64,000 nt of DNA, from contig JBFLWP010000008.1 in assembly GCA_040757595.1 (NCBI GenBank), positions 87,202 through 151,201 on the forward strand, given 5' to 3'. This DNA is from Nitrospirota bacterium. Its GTDB lineage: Bacteria > Nitrospirota > Nitrospiria > Nitrospirales > Nitrospiraceae. Positions 15,577 through 23,910 of the stretch are shown here, in pieces. Both the position numbers and the translations under genes were made by a program. Below the pieces are notes generated by a model. It saw only the letters and a list, made by a program, of their open reading frames with translations, ran no database searches and had not been told where the DNA came from. Position 1 is the stretch's first letter. Each line of letters opens with the position of its first letter.

Positions 15577-17052
15577 ATGGCGACGCACAGCAAAAAAAAT
15601 CCCGACGCCCTGCCCCAGCTCATCGGCGAATTCAAGCCGGTGGACGAGTGGCAGGCGCACGTCGGCCAGATCTTCTACGGCCTGCTGGGCGGGCGCGTCC
15701 GCGACTACTACCAGACGTTCGGCACGGCCGATTACCGGCTCGCGCACGCGCTGGCCGCCGACTATTTCGAAAGGGTCGTGAAGCGTGATGCGTTACACGT
15801 GACGCGTGAGGAGAGCCGTCACCCTTCACCTGTCACGCGTCACGCGCCACCCCTCACGGTCATGGAATGGGGCTGCGGGAACGGCAACCTGGCCGCCTGT
15901 TTCCTCACGCACCTCAAGACCCTGGACAAGGAAGGGACAGTCTATCCCCGGATCCGGTACGTCCTGGTGGACAGCCAGCCGGCCATCATGGAAGCGGCCC
16001 GGACCCATCCGGATCTGGCGCCCCATCTGGAGCGCGTCGAGACCCTCTGCGCCGGCGCGGACAACCTCGCTTCCGTCCGGAGCGGGACGGTGGATCGCAT
16101 CTTCTGCAACGAGCTGTGGAACGAGCTGCCCACCAAGCTGATGCTCCGAAAGGGCACGGAGATCGAAGAGGAGCACCTCCGGCCCAACCTGAGCGAAGCC
16201 AAGCACGCGGCCATCGCCGACTGGTCCGGCTTCATCCGGGCCTTCGAAGAGAAGGACGTCCAGGCGCTGCGCGCGTTCCCCCCCTTCCTCGAGGACATCA
16301 TCTGGGAGCGGGAATATCACAAGACGGAATGGAAGTCGGTCCCCTACCGGAAGACGATCACGGAATTCCTCAAGAAGATTGACGAGCAGGTCCTGGTGCC
16401 GGTGAACCTGGGCGCCTTCGGGACCGTCAAGGAGGCCGTGCGTCTCCTGGCTCCCGATGCCGCGGGGTTCAGCAGCTTCGACGCGGGCACCCGGGACCTG
16501 AAGGTGCTGAACGATCCGGAGAAGCCCTGTTACGGGCTCTTCGGGGGGCAATACAGCTTCATGGTGAACTTTGCGCTCGTGGAGGCCGTGGCCGGGCACC
16601 TGGGGCTGGCCGACGTGACGATCGAAGCCCAGAACGAGTTCGTCGGGCGGAGCCTGGGCACCAACGTGCTGACCCTGATGGATCTGCTGGCGACCTATCC
16701 CTCGGCGGGGACCCTCAAGCCCTGGGAGCGGGACCGGCTCGTCGTGAAGACGATCCGGGTGCTGAACGAGCACTACCGGAGCCCCTACGAGCGGAAGATC
16801 GAGTTCCCGCTCGCCCAGGAGACGCCCCGGGAGGAGCGGGAGCTCCTGGAAGGCTTGCTGCAGTCGTTGAAGCGGGACGGGGTGCCGGACACGGTTGCCT
16901 ATCTCAGCGAGGAAGAGCTCCTGGCGGCCATGCCGGGCCTGGAAGGCCTGGGGTACGAGCCGGACCTGGTCAAGGCCGCCCTCCGATTTCCCCAGCAGCC
17001 CGTGGACTATTACCACTTCTCTTTCGCCCCTGTTAAGATGAAGAACACATAG
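15577..17052 (+). CDS. SAM-dependent methyltransferase, MidA/PF02636-like
   Basis: 491 residues from ATG 15577. The SAM motif I is MEWGCGNGNLAACFL (about residue 96), followed by YVLVDSQPAIMEAA, DRIFCNELWNELPTK and a large C-terminal region, which fits the MidA/NDUFAF7-like (PF02636) class of protein-arginine methyltransferases. The target is unknown here. Residues about 68-95 (KRDALHVTREESRHPSP...) are encoded by a family A palindrome immediately before motif I and are unlikely to belong to the ancestral fold. The C-terminal tail YHFSFAPVKMKN is close to the stop, and a TatA gene follows after about 200 bases. Confidence 0.75.
   Translation: MATHSKKNPDALPQLIGEFKPVDEWQAHVGQIFYGLLGGRVRDYYQTFGTADYRLAHALAADYFERVVKRDALHVTREESRHPSPVTRHAPPLTVMEWGCGNGNLAACFLTHLKTLDKEGTVYPRIRYVLVDSQPAIMEAARTHPDLAPHLERVETLCAGADNLASVRSGTVDRIFCNELWNELPTKLMLRKGTEIEEEHLRPNLSEAKHAAIADWSGFIRAFEEKDVQALRAFPPFLEDIIWEREYHKTEWKSVPYRKTITEFLKKIDEQVLVPVNLGAFGTVKEAVRLLAPDAAGFSSFDAGTRDLKVLNDPEKPCYGLFGGQYSFMVNFALVEAVAGHLGLADVTIEAQNEFVGRSLGTNVLTLMDLLATYPSAGTLKPWERDRLVVKTIRVLNEHYRSPYERKIEFPLAQETPREERELLEGLLQSLKRDGVPDTVAYLSEEELLAAMPGLEGLGYEPDLVKAALRFPQQPVDYYHFSFAPVKMKNT
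15776..15862. repeat. Family A palindrome inside the methyltransferase gene
   Basis: GTGACGCGTGA (15799-15809) and its exact reverse complement TCACGCGTCAC (15833-15843) form the core, with further TCACCC-type units on both sides. The insertion keeps the reading frame. Confidence 0.85.
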
Positions 17053-17135
17053 GAAAAGGGCGTGGAGGGGGAGGGGGCCGAGGCTCCAGGCGGTTGGCCC
17101 GCCGGCGGCTATTTTGGCGGAGTCCTCAAATTTTC

Positions 17136-17164
17136 TTGACATGTTTCGCGATTTTTTTGTACCC
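17136..17164 (+). promoter_or_regulatory. Possible promoter for the tat genes
   Basis: TTGACA at 17136-17141 lies upstream of an AT-rich stretch (CGATTTTTTTGTACCC); the -10 element is weak, so this is tentative. Confidence 0.4.
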
Positions 17165-17254
17165 TCACACCGCCGACGGGGTGACAGGTTTCTCCGCGAG
17201 CCGGGTAACTTGCGGTAGGGACGAAAAAATCCTTCGTGACGACCAGAGGGTGGC

Positions 17255-17533
17255 ATGTTCGGCTCGTTCGGATGGATGGAGCTCCTGCTGATTTTGATCA
17301 TCGTGCTCATTATCTTCGGCGCGGGCAAGATCCCGCAGCTCGGGGAGGGATTGGGCAAGGCGATCAAGGGGTTCAAGAAGGCCGTCCACGAGCCGGAGCC
17401 GGTGGACGTGACGGCGGCGCCCGCCCCGCAGGAGCAGGCGGCCCAACCGGCCCCGCCGCAGCAGTTGGCCGAGTCGGCGCCCGGGCAGCCGGCCCAGCCG
17501 GCGCCGGCGAACGCGCAGCAGAAGCAAGGCTAG
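17255..17533 (+). CDS. tatA: TatA/E-type Sec-independent translocase subunit
   Basis: 92 residues from ATG 17255. One N-terminal membrane helix ([20 protein letters not shown]) with the hinge [20 protein letters not shown] and an amphipathic helix are diagnostic of TatA. The tail is rich in Pro, Ala and Gln. TatA multimerises to form the pore that exports folded twin-arginine proteins. A second TatA/B-like gene follows, but TatC is not in the window. Confidence 0.9.
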   Translation: MFGSFGWMELLLILIIVLIIFGAGKIPQLGEGLGKAIKGFKKAVHEPEPVDVTAAPAPQEQAAQPAPPQQLAESAPGQPAQPAPANAQQKQG

Positions 17534-17668
17534 GGGCGCGGGGCCCGAGGCGAGCGGTACGAGAGAAGGATTTGGGAGGTGGCGTTGGAGTGGGGGGAGA
17601 GAGGCTCGGGAGGACGCGGGTTCGGTGTGGGCGTCTCCTCTAGCCCCTCGCCTCGAGCCCCTCGCCTG
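17530..17668. repeat. Family B inverted pair between the two tat genes
   Basis: GCTAGGGGCGCGGGGCCCGA (17531 onward) and CTCTAGCCCCTCGCCTCGAG (17638 onward) are opposite arms enclosing about 70 bases without a gene. The 5' arm overlaps the tatA stop. Confidence 0.75.
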
Positions 17669-17675
17669 AAAAAAG

Positions 17676-17966
17676 ATGTTTGGTCTTGGAGCCGGCGAGG
17701 TTCTGGTCATCCTGATTATCGCGTTTCTCCTGTTCGGGCCGAGGCAGCTCCCGGAGGTCGGACGGCAGGTCGGCAAGGCGGTCAAGGGGCTCAAAGAAAC
17801 GGCGGATGACCTGCGGAAGTCCGTGGAGCCGGAGATCAACTTGATCCAGCAGGAGGTCAAGATGGTCGAGCAGGACTTCCAGGCCTCGGTCAAGGAAGCG
17901 GAAGAGGAAATTGACAAGGTCTCCAAACCCGACCAGGGAGTCGAGCAGCGGACGGCAAATAGCTAG
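17676..17966 (+). CDS. Second TatA/TatB-type protein
   Basis: 96 residues, 8 bases after the right repeat arm. MFGLGAGEVLVILIIAFLLFGPRQLPEVGRQ gives the membrane helix and the FGPRxLPE hinge, followed by an amphipathic helix and a long acidic helical tail. The FGPRQLPE hinge occurs in both TatA and TatB, and the length (96) is short for TatB. In two-component Tat systems one protein does both jobs. It may be TatB-like substrate receptor or a paralogous TatA. Confidence 0.8.
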   Translation: MFGLGAGEVLVILIIAFLLFGPRQLPEVGRQVGKAVKGLKETADDLRKSVEPEINLIQQEVKMVEQDFQASVKEAEEEIDKVSKPDQGVEQRTANS

Positions 17967-17984
17967 GCGGGACCGAAAAACCTC

Positions 17985-18281
17985 ATGCCGGCTACGCTTG
18001 AAGAGAGGGTCGCCTATCTCGAGGGGAAAGTTGAAGAGCACTCACGGGGGTATGCTGACATCCGGGAAGGCTTGCAGAGCCTGGAACAACGGTTGACCTT
18101 CCTGGATCAGAAGGTGGACCGCTCTCGTGAAGAATTGGCCGCGCGGATTGACGCATCGGACCATCGCCTGAGTGGCCGCATTGACTCCTTGGACCAGAAG
18201 GTTTCGACTCAGTTCAGATGGCTGGTCGGGATTCAGTTCATGGTGTTACTTGCTGTCATCGGGGCGTTGCTTGGAAAATGA
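17985..18281 (+). CDS. Coiled-coil protein with C-terminal membrane anchor
   Basis: 98 residues from ATG 17985, 18 bases after the tat gene. Residues 1-72 are heptad-rich (ERVAYLEGKVEEHSRGYADI; LEQRLTFLDQKVDRSREEL), and residues 77-96 form one membrane helix (WLVGIQFMVLLAVIGALLGK). It resembles the DUF1640/hemolysin XhlA-like group of small coiled-coil tail-anchored proteins. No catalytic residues. Same strand and close spacing suggest co-transcription with the tat genes, but a functional link is only inference. Confidence 0.7.
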   Translation: MPATLEERVAYLEGKVEEHSRGYADIREGLQSLEQRLTFLDQKVDRSREELAARIDASDHRLSGRIDSLDQKVSTQFRWLVGIQFMVLLAVIGALLGK

Positions 18282-18625
18282 GTAAACTGACGAAAAAGAA
18301 AGGGGGTGACGGACGCGCAATAGGCTATGGGCTAGAGGCACGAGGCCATAGGCAAGCCAATGGGCAAGGTCGAGCGACCTCTTGTCGCGAGCCCATCGCC
18401 TCAAGCCTGACGATTCGGGGAGCCTGCGGCACAACAGGCTTCCGATGTACCCCCTCCCCCGGACCCTCCCCCTCGAAGGGGGAAGGGGAAGGTGGGGGTG
18501 GACTTGACAGAGCCGCTTCATAGTGTGAGAGCGGGTCATTCCCGAAGCATTCGACATGCACGGAGGGAGCATACGGCGGCGGGCAAGCGGCCCCGGCCGG
18601 ACGCCCAACTCACAGGAGGAACGCT
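18282..18625. other. Gene-free stretch holding two palindromes before porin 1
   Basis: 18316-18415 is a family B-like inverted repeat (GGGCTAGAGGCACGAGGC ... GCGAGCCCATCGCCTCAAGC). 18447-18496 is a different G/C palindrome (CTCCCCCTCGAAGGGGGAAG) of the kind also seen at 45891-45944. A ribosome-binding site AGGAGG lies at about 18614. I see no gene in it; TTGACA at 18504 has no well-spaced -10 box. Confidence 0.65.
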
Positions 18626-20368
18626 ATGAGCAGCATCAGGAAGTGGAAAGGGTGGGTCTTCCACCCGATCGCGCTGGCCGCGGCCCTCGTGGTCGCCGGG
18701 TTCCAGCTTCTCGCCTCGCCGGTCCTGGCCGGGTACCAGCTACCCCCCGGCGAACGCATTACCAATCTTCCCCATATCCCGCGGTCCATGCCGCAGAAGG
18801 AGTCCTACGAGATCTACGACCCGGTCATCGGCCGGAACTTCGACGTCAAGAACCTGTGGCTGCGCGCGGACCTGCGCGTGAGGCCGGAGTTCCGGAACGG
18901 CGTCTGCTTCGGCGGCGGCGCGCCGGCCGGCGGGGCCTGTAACACCGCTTCGGTGCAGCGGGCCAACTCGGGCAAGGGCGCCAACGACTTCTACGTCCAA
19001 CAGTGGGTGCGCCTAGGCATCGGGTACGACCTCTCGCCGGACGTGAACTTCTACTTCGAGATCATTGACTCCGCGACGTGGGGTGCCAACGGCAACCCCA
19101 ACAACGCGGGGAACGGCGGGGACCCGCTGAACCACAACTGCGGCGTGTCCGCTACCGGCGGCCAGTCCAACTGCCGGCTGGGCGTCCGGGCCGCCTACGT
19201 GTTGATCCGGAACCTGGGCGACATCCAGGGCCTGAGCATGAAGGCCGGACGGCAGTACGTGATCTTCGGCAACCACTCCCTGTTCGGCCACTTCGACTGG
19301 GCGAACACCGGCTATTCGCACGACGGGATCATGTTCCAGTATTCCACCAAGAACTTCGACTCCTACTTGGGGTGGTTCCGGAACGCGGAGACGGACATCT
19401 ACCAGGGTGCGCCGGTCGGGAGCTTGGCGGCGAACGTGAACTGTACGACGGGCGGCGCGGTCGGTAGCGGCACGGCGGCGGGGACCGCTTGCGGCGCCGC
19501 TGCGCGGGCCGGCACGACGGACGGCTCGGCCGACGCGGACATGTTCATCTTCTACAACCAGATCAAGTCCGTGCCGGGCATGCTGATCGAGCCCTACTAC
19601 GTCCTGTACATGAACAACATGAACACGTTCAACAACAACGCCCAGGGCGTCGGCACTCCCAAGCACGCCAACCAGATCCGGTCCATGATCGGGAACCGCT
19701 TGGAAATCCGGAAGGGCAACTGGGACTTCATCAACGAGACGGCCTGGCAGACCGGCAGCATGTCGTCCGGCTCGGTGGCCGCCAACCCGCAAGCGCGGGA
19801 CCTGACCATCAACGCCTGGGCGACCAGGAACTGGTTGGGCTACACCTTCTACGAGTCCAAGTGGAAGCCCCGGATCGCGGTCGGCTTCGACTATGCCTCG
19901 GGCGACGGGAACGCCAACTGCGCGGGGGCCGGCGGGACTTCGCCCACGGCGGGCCGGCAGTGTAAGACCGCGAACACGTTCGAGAACTTCTTCCCGACGA
20001 ACCACATCCACATGGGCTACATGGACATCATCGCCTGGAGGAACATGTGGAGCCCGCAGTTCAACTATCAGATGCGGCCGACGGAGCGGGACCACTTCGA
20101 GTTCTGGTACTCGCACCTGCGGCTGGCCAGCGCGCGGGACAACTGGTACCGGGGCGCGCAGGGCATCTACGTCTGGTCGGCGAACAACAACGACGCCACG
20201 CACATCGGCGACGAGACGGACTTCACCTGGACGCGCATGTTTGCGGACGGCAAGGTCGCCTTCCAGGCCACGTACGGCCACCTGTTCACCGGCTCGTACA
20301 TCGCCAAGAACCTGGGCACCCACTCCGATCAGAGCTGGGGCTTCGTGCAGCTCTGGATGAACTTCTAA
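18626..20368 (+). CDS. Outer-membrane porin, alginate-export-like, copy 1
   Basis: 580 residues from ATG 18626 after AGGAGGAACGCT. Residues 1-36 are a signal peptide ending PVLAG. The mature protein begins YQLPPGERITNLPHIPRSM, then alternates short aromatic-edged beta strands (LWLRADLRVRPEF, DFYVQQWVRLGIGYDLS, DVNFYFEIIDSATWG) and polar loops. It ends in a C-terminal strand with terminal Phe (WGFVQLWMNF), the usual signal for BAM-mediated outer-membrane insertion. It resembles the PF13372-type alginate export porins. Loops carry pairs of Cys (CFGGGAPAGGACN; CNTGG-like), which may form extracellular disulfides. Substrate unknown. Confidence 0.8.
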   Translation: MSSIRKWKGWVFHPIALAAALVVAGFQLLASPVLAGYQLPPGERITNLPHIPRSMPQKESYEIYDPVIGRNFDVKNLWLRADLRVRPEFRNGVCFGGGAPAGGACNTASVQRANSGKGANDFYVQQWVRLGIGYDLSPDVNFYFEIIDSATWGANGNPNNAGNGGDPLNHNCGVSATGGQSNCRLGVRAAYVLIRNLGDIQGLSMKAGRQYVIFGNHSLFGHFDWANTGYSHDGIMFQYSTKNFDSYLGWFRNAETDIYQGAPVGSLAANVNCTTGGAVGSGTAAGTACGAAARAGTTDGSADADMFIFYNQIKSVPGMLIEPYYVLYMNNMNTFNNNAQGVGTPKHANQIRSMIGNRLEIRKGNWDFINETAWQTGSMSSGSVAANPQARDLTINAWATRNWLGYTFYESKWKPRIAVGFDYASGDGNANCAGAGGTSPTAGRQCKTANTFENFFPTNHIHMGYMDIIAWRNMWSPQFNYQMRPTERDHFEFWYSHLRLASARDNWYRGAQGIYVWSANNNDATHIGDETDFTWTRMFADGKVAFQATYGHLFTGSYIAKNLGTHSDQSWGFVQLWMNF

Positions 20369-20369
20369 A

Positions 20370-20462
20370 TCGGTGATCGGTGACAAGTGATGTGTGATGG
20401 GCAAGAGGGCAGGCGCGCATTCCGACGCCGGAACCGATCACCCATCACCCATCACCCATCAC
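20370..20462. repeat. Family A inverted pair after porin 1
   Basis: GGTGATCGGTGACAAGTGAT (20372 onward) and CCGATCACCCATCACCCATC (20431 onward), loop about 35 bases. It lies just after the stop and could act as a transcript-stabilising hairpin. Confidence 0.8.
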
Positions 20463-20479
20463 GAAGAAGGAGACGAACC

Positions 20480-20908
20480 ATGAAAAAAATGATGTTTCTG
20501 GCTGTGGCGGCCGCGGCGGTGGCGCTGAGCCAGCCGCCCCAGGCGAGCGCGCAGGTCAGCGAAGCCCTGTCGCTGACCGCTCAGGCGGTGAAGGAGTTGA
20601 CCGACTTCCCCGCCGTGGGGAAGCGCTATACGGTGGATCTGACCAAGCTGGGCGGCGCGGACGTGCGGCAGATAGACAAGGCCGCCGGCCTGTACCAGGA
20701 CGCGCTGGCCAAGGCGAAGGGCGCGAGCGCGGACAAGAACGCGATCCATCAACTGGAGATGGCCACGGCCTATGCCAAGGCGAGGCTGCACAAGGAAGCC
20801 CGCTTGTCTGGGCAGGGGGCGCTTTTCTACCTCTGCAAGCAGAACAACGGCGAGCCGAAGGAAACCTGCGAGAAGGTGCCGAAGTACGGGAGCTACACGG
20901 CGCCATAA
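20480..20908 (+). CDS. Small periplasmic helical protein
   Basis: 142 residues from ATG 20480 with GAAGGAGAC upstream. Signal peptide residues 1-24 (MKKMMFLAVAAAAVALSQPP; cleavage near ASAQV). The mature part is helical, with a pair of Cys close to the C-terminus (LCKQNNGEPKETCEK) that could form a disulfide. I recognise no family. It is located between the two porin copies and may be co-expressed with them. Confidence 0.7.
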   Translation: MKKMMFLAVAAAAVALSQPPQASAQVSEALSLTAQAVKELTDFPAVGKRYTVDLTKLGGADVRQIDKAAGLYQDALAKAKGASADKNAIHQLEMATAYAKARLHKEARLSGQGALFYLCKQNNGEPKETCEKVPKYGSYTAP

Positions 20909-20910
20909 AA

Positions 20911-20990
20911 CGGGCGAGAGGCGCGGGGCGAGGGGCGAGAGGGAAGAAGTCCTCAGCCCCTAGCCTCTAGCCGCTTGCCTCAAGCCTGAA
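20911..20990. repeat. Family B inverted pair
   Basis: GGGCGAGAGGCGCGGGGCGA ... CAGCCCCTAGCCTCTAGCCG with the loop GAAGAAGTCC. Confidence 0.8.
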
Positions 20991-20995
20991 GAGAA

Positions 20996-21040
20996 AATCC
21001 CCGCCGAGGACGGGAAGCCGTTCTCGGCGGGGATTCTTTT
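20996..21040 (+). terminator. Intrinsic terminator after the porin-1 unit
   Basis: AATCCCCGCCGAG pairs with CTCGGCGGGGATT, followed by CTTTT. Confidence 0.8.
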
Positions 21041-21114
21041 GGCCTTCATCCCGCCTGCCGGTTCTTCAGGATTCACCCTGCAACTCGGTGGGAGACGAAC
21101 GAGAAGGAATTGCC

Positions 21115-22917
21115 ATGCTCTTGGAGTGTCTTGCGTATCTTGAAGATTTGTTCTTGCTCTTCACAGGGTTCGACGCCGAGAACGGCCGGATCGGAAACCT
21201 GCTCCGCGGCCTAGCCCTGACGTTCGTGTCGGTCCTGCCCTTCGTCGGCCTGTTGGTCGCCTCGCCGGCCCGGGCCGGGTACGAGCTGCCGCCGGGCGAG
21301 CGGATCACGAACCTGCCGCACATCCCCCGGTCCATGCCCCAGAAGGAGGCCTACGAGGTCTACGATCCGGTCATCGGCCGGAATTTCGACGTCAAGAAGC
21401 TCTGGATCCGCGCGGACCTCCGGGTCCGGCCCGAGTGGCGGAACGGGGTCTGCTTCGGCGGCGGAGCCCCGGCCGGCGGGGTCTGCAACAGCTTCAACAC
21501 GACCACCGGCACGGCCAACCGGGCCAACCAGGGGAAGGGCGCGAGCGACTTCTACGTCCAACAGTGGACGAGGCTGGGCCTCGGCTATGACCTGTCCCCG
21601 GACGTGAACTTCTACTTCGAGATGATTGACTCGGCCGTCTGGGGCGGCAACGGCAACCCGAACAACGCGGGGAACGGCGGGGACCCGTTGAACCACAACT
21701 GCGGCGTGTCCGCTGCCGGGGGCCAGTCCAACTGCCGGCTGGGCGTCCGGGCCGGCTACGTGCTCATCCGCAACCTGGGCGACATCCAGGGCCTCAGCAT
21801 GAAGGCGGGCCGGCAGTATGTCGTGTTCGGCAACCACTCCCTCTTCGGCCACTTCGACTGGGCCAACACCGGCTACTCGCACGACGGGATCATGTTCCAG
21901 TATTCGACCAAGAAGATGGACACCTACCTGGGGTGGTTCCGGAGCTCGGAGACGGACCTCTATCAGGGCGCGCCGGTCGGGAGCCTGGCGGCGAACGTGA
22001 ACTGTACGACCGGCGGCGCGGCCGGCAGCGCCACGGCGGCGGGCACCCCTTGCGGGGCCGCTGCGCGGAACGGCACGCCGGACGGGGGCGGCGACGCCAA
22101 CTGGTTCATCCTGTACAACCAGATCAAGGCCGTGCCGGGCTTCCTGTTCGAGCCCTACTACGTCCTGTACCTGAACGACCTGCCCGCCTCGGCCAACGCG
22201 GGGAACGGGATCGGGACGCCCAAGCACGCGGCCCAGACCCGGCACATGTTCGGCAACCGGACCGAGATGCGGAAGGGCAACTGGGACTTCATCAACGAGA
22301 CGGCCTGGCAAACCGGCCGGATGGCCTCCGGGATCGGCGGGAGCAACGACCGGAACCTGACGATCAACGCCTGGGCGACCAGGAACTGGCTGGGCTATAC
22401 GTTCTACGAGCACAAGTGGAAGCCGCGCGTGGCCGTCGGGTTCGACTACGCCTCCGGCGACGGGAACGCCAACTGCGCGAACGGCACCACCGCCTCGGCC
22501 GGCTATCGGTGCAAGACGGCCAACACGTTCGAGAACTTCTTCCCGACGAACTACATCCACGCGGGCTACATGCTGAACCACGCCTGGCGGAACTCGATCC
22601 AGCCGCAGGTGAACATCCAGGCTCGCCCCAGCGAGCGGGACCACATCGAGTTCTGGGGGCAGGCGCACTTCCTGGCCAACGCGCGGGACAACTGGTACCG
22701 CGGCGCGCAGGGACCCCTGGTCTACTCCCGGTCCGACAACACCACCAGCCACGTCGGGAACGAGACGGACTTCGCCTGGACGCGCATGTTCGCGGACGGG
22801 AAGGTCTCCTTCACCGTCACCTACGGGCACTTCTTCGCGGGGCAGTACGTGAAGAACAACCTGGGGACCTACGCGGACCAGGACTGGGGCATCATGCAGC
22901 TCTGGATGAACTTCTAA
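21115..22917 (+). CDS. Outer-membrane porin, alginate-export-like, copy 2
   Basis: 600 residues from ATG 21115, chosen because GAAGGAAT lies 6-12 bases upstream; GTG 21088 is an alternative. A long N-terminal extension (MLLECLAYLEDLFLLFTGFD) precedes the signal-like helix LLRGLALTFVSVLPFVGLL, and the mature protein starts AGYELPPGERITNLPHIP. It is a close tandem paralogue of the porin at 18626-20368, with nearly identical strands and the same C-terminal motif (WGIMQLWMNF). Differences cluster in loops (for example 21490-21545 and 22090-22220). A duplication followed by loop diversification would explain this. Confidence 0.8.
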   Translation: MLLECLAYLEDLFLLFTGFDAENGRIGNLLRGLALTFVSVLPFVGLLVASPARAGYELPPGERITNLPHIPRSMPQKEAYEVYDPVIGRNFDVKKLWIRADLRVRPEWRNGVCFGGGAPAGGVCNSFNTTTGTANRANQGKGASDFYVQQWTRLGLGYDLSPDVNFYFEMIDSAVWGGNGNPNNAGNGGDPLNHNCGVSAAGGQSNCRLGVRAGYVLIRNLGDIQGLSMKAGRQYVVFGNHSLFGHFDWANTGYSHDGIMFQYSTKKMDTYLGWFRSSETDLYQGAPVGSLAANVNCTTGGAAGSATAAGTPCGAAARNGTPDGGGDANWFILYNQIKAVPGFLFEPYYVLYLNDLPASANAGNGIGTPKHAAQTRHMFGNRTEMRKGNWDFINETAWQTGRMASGIGGSNDRNLTINAWATRNWLGYTFYEHKWKPRVAVGFDYASGDGNANCANGTTASAGYRCKTANTFENFFPTNYIHAGYMLNHAWRNSIQPQVNIQARPSERDHIEFWGQAHFLANARDNWYRGAQGPLVYSRSDNTTSHVGNETDFAWTRMFADGKVSFTVTYGHFFAGQYVKNNLGTYADQDWGIMQLWMNF

Positions 22918-22920
22918 GAA

Positions 22921-23043
22921 GAGGTGACGGGTGACGAGTGATGAGTAGTAGAGGTGCGGGGCGCGAAGCAAGAGGCATGGGGGCTGGAGAGACGAAGTCC
23001 TCGCTTCTTGCTCAGCGCCTCCAGCCCTCGCCCCTAGCCTGTT
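22921..23043. repeat. Composite A-B-b palindrome after porin 2
   Basis: GGTGACGGGTGACGAGTGAT (A) is followed by B arms GGTGCGGGGCGCGAAGCAAG and CCAGCCCTCGCCCCTAGCCT around GAGACGAAGTCCTC. A further B fragment (CCCTCTAGCCTTTTGCCTCA) is at 23184-23206. Confidence 0.75.
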
Positions 23044-23093
23044 CCGAAGACCGCCCCCTCGCCTTCTCCCAACCGTTGTGCTAGGCTGACAGC

Positions 23094-23177
23094 GTGGAAA
23101 CCTTGCTCATCCTAGCCATTATGGCTCTCCTATTCGTGCTGGGCATGTGGTGGTATTGCAGTCACCAGCAGCGGTAA
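23094..23177 (+). CDS. Possible 27-residue single-membrane-helix protein
   Basis: GTG start at 23094; the product METLLILAIMALLFVLGMWW plus the tail YCSHQQR would be one membrane helix with a short polar tail. No strong ribosome-binding site is visible. It lies in an otherwise repeat-filled gap between two repeat blocks. Short open frames arise by chance, so this is tentative. Confidence 0.35.
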   Translation: METLLILAIMALLFVLGMWWYCSHQQR

Positions 23178-23215
23178 CATTCTCCCTCTAGCCTTTTGCC
23201 TCAAGCCGCACTCGT

Positions 23216-23857
23216 TTACGGCCGTAGGCCGCCTGCCTTGCAGAACTCCTGCCGGAGCTCCTCGTAGGTCTGCGTCACCGGGAACTGCGGAAACTCCTTG
23301 CTGATCGCGCTCGGCGGGCGGAAGAAGATCCCCGCGTCGGCCTCGGCCAGCATGGAGGTGTCGTTGTAGGAGTCGCCGGCCGCGACGACCCGGAACCGCA
23401 GCCCCTTCAGCGCGGCGACCGACTGCCGCTTCTGGTCCGGCAGGCGCAGGTGGTAGTTCACGATCCGTCCCTCCCGATCCACTTCCAGACGGTTGCAGAA
23501 GATCGTCGGGTAGCCGAGCTGCCTCATGAGGGGCAGGGCGAACTCGTAGAACGTGTCCGAGAGGATGATGACCTGGCAGCGCTCCCGCAGCCAGTGCAGA
23601 AACTCCGCCGCCCCCTCCAGCGGTCCCATCGTGGCAATGACCGCCTGGATGTCGGCCAGCTTGAGTTGGTGCCGGTTCAGGATGCCCAGCCGGCGCTTCA
23701 TCAATGCGTCGTAGTCGGGAATGTCCCTGGTGGTCAGGCGCAGGTCGCCGATCCCGGTCTTCTCGGCGACGTTGATCCAGATTTCCGGGACCAGGACCCC
23801 TTCCAGATCGAGACAGGCCAACACCGGTCGGTTCATTCTCCCCTCTTGGTTTGTCAA
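23216..23857 (-). CDS. thrH: ThrH: phosphoserine phosphatase / homoserine phosphotransferase
   Basis: 213 residues. A HAD-type phosphatase: the nucleophile motif is CLDLEGVLVPE (DLEG rather than the common DxDx[TV]), followed by IILSDTFYEF (motif II) and VVAAGDSYNDTSML (motif IV). DLEGVLVPE with EIWINVAEKTGI is diagnostic of ThrH, which dephosphorylates phosphoserine and can pass the phosphate to homoserine. It therefore links serine and threonine synthesis. The gene stands next to a YkgJ-type gene on the same strand (10-base gap). Confidence 0.9.
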   Translation of the reverse strand: MTNQEGRMNRPVLACLDLEGVLVPEIWINVAEKTGIGDLRLTTRDIPDYDALMKRRLGILNRHQLKLADIQAVIATMGPLEGAAEFLHWLRERCQVIILSDTFYEFALPLMRQLGYPTIFCNRLEVDREGRIVNYHLRLPDQKRQSVAALKGLRFRVVAAGDSYNDTSMLAEADAGIFFRPPSAISKEFPQFPVTQTYEELRQEFCKAGGLRP

Positions 23858-23867
23858 CCGTTTCCCC

Positions 23868-23910
23868 TCACGTTTTCCCGCCCCTTGCCTCTTGCCCCGC
23901 GCCTCTCGCC
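23868..23910. repeat. Family B arm at the end of the YkgJ gene
   Basis: GTTTTCCCGCCCCTTGCCTC and CCCCGCGCCTCTCGCC units; supplies coding sequence and stop for the adjacent gene. Confidence 0.7.

Noticed and set aside
18504..18526. TTGACA ... TAGTGT as promoter of porin 1
   Set aside because: The spacing is only 11 bases and the -10 box is poor.
19013..20404. Long frame opposite porin 1 (and a similar one at 21211-22971)
   Set aside because: Both mirror the porin genes and are V/R/H-rich shadows.
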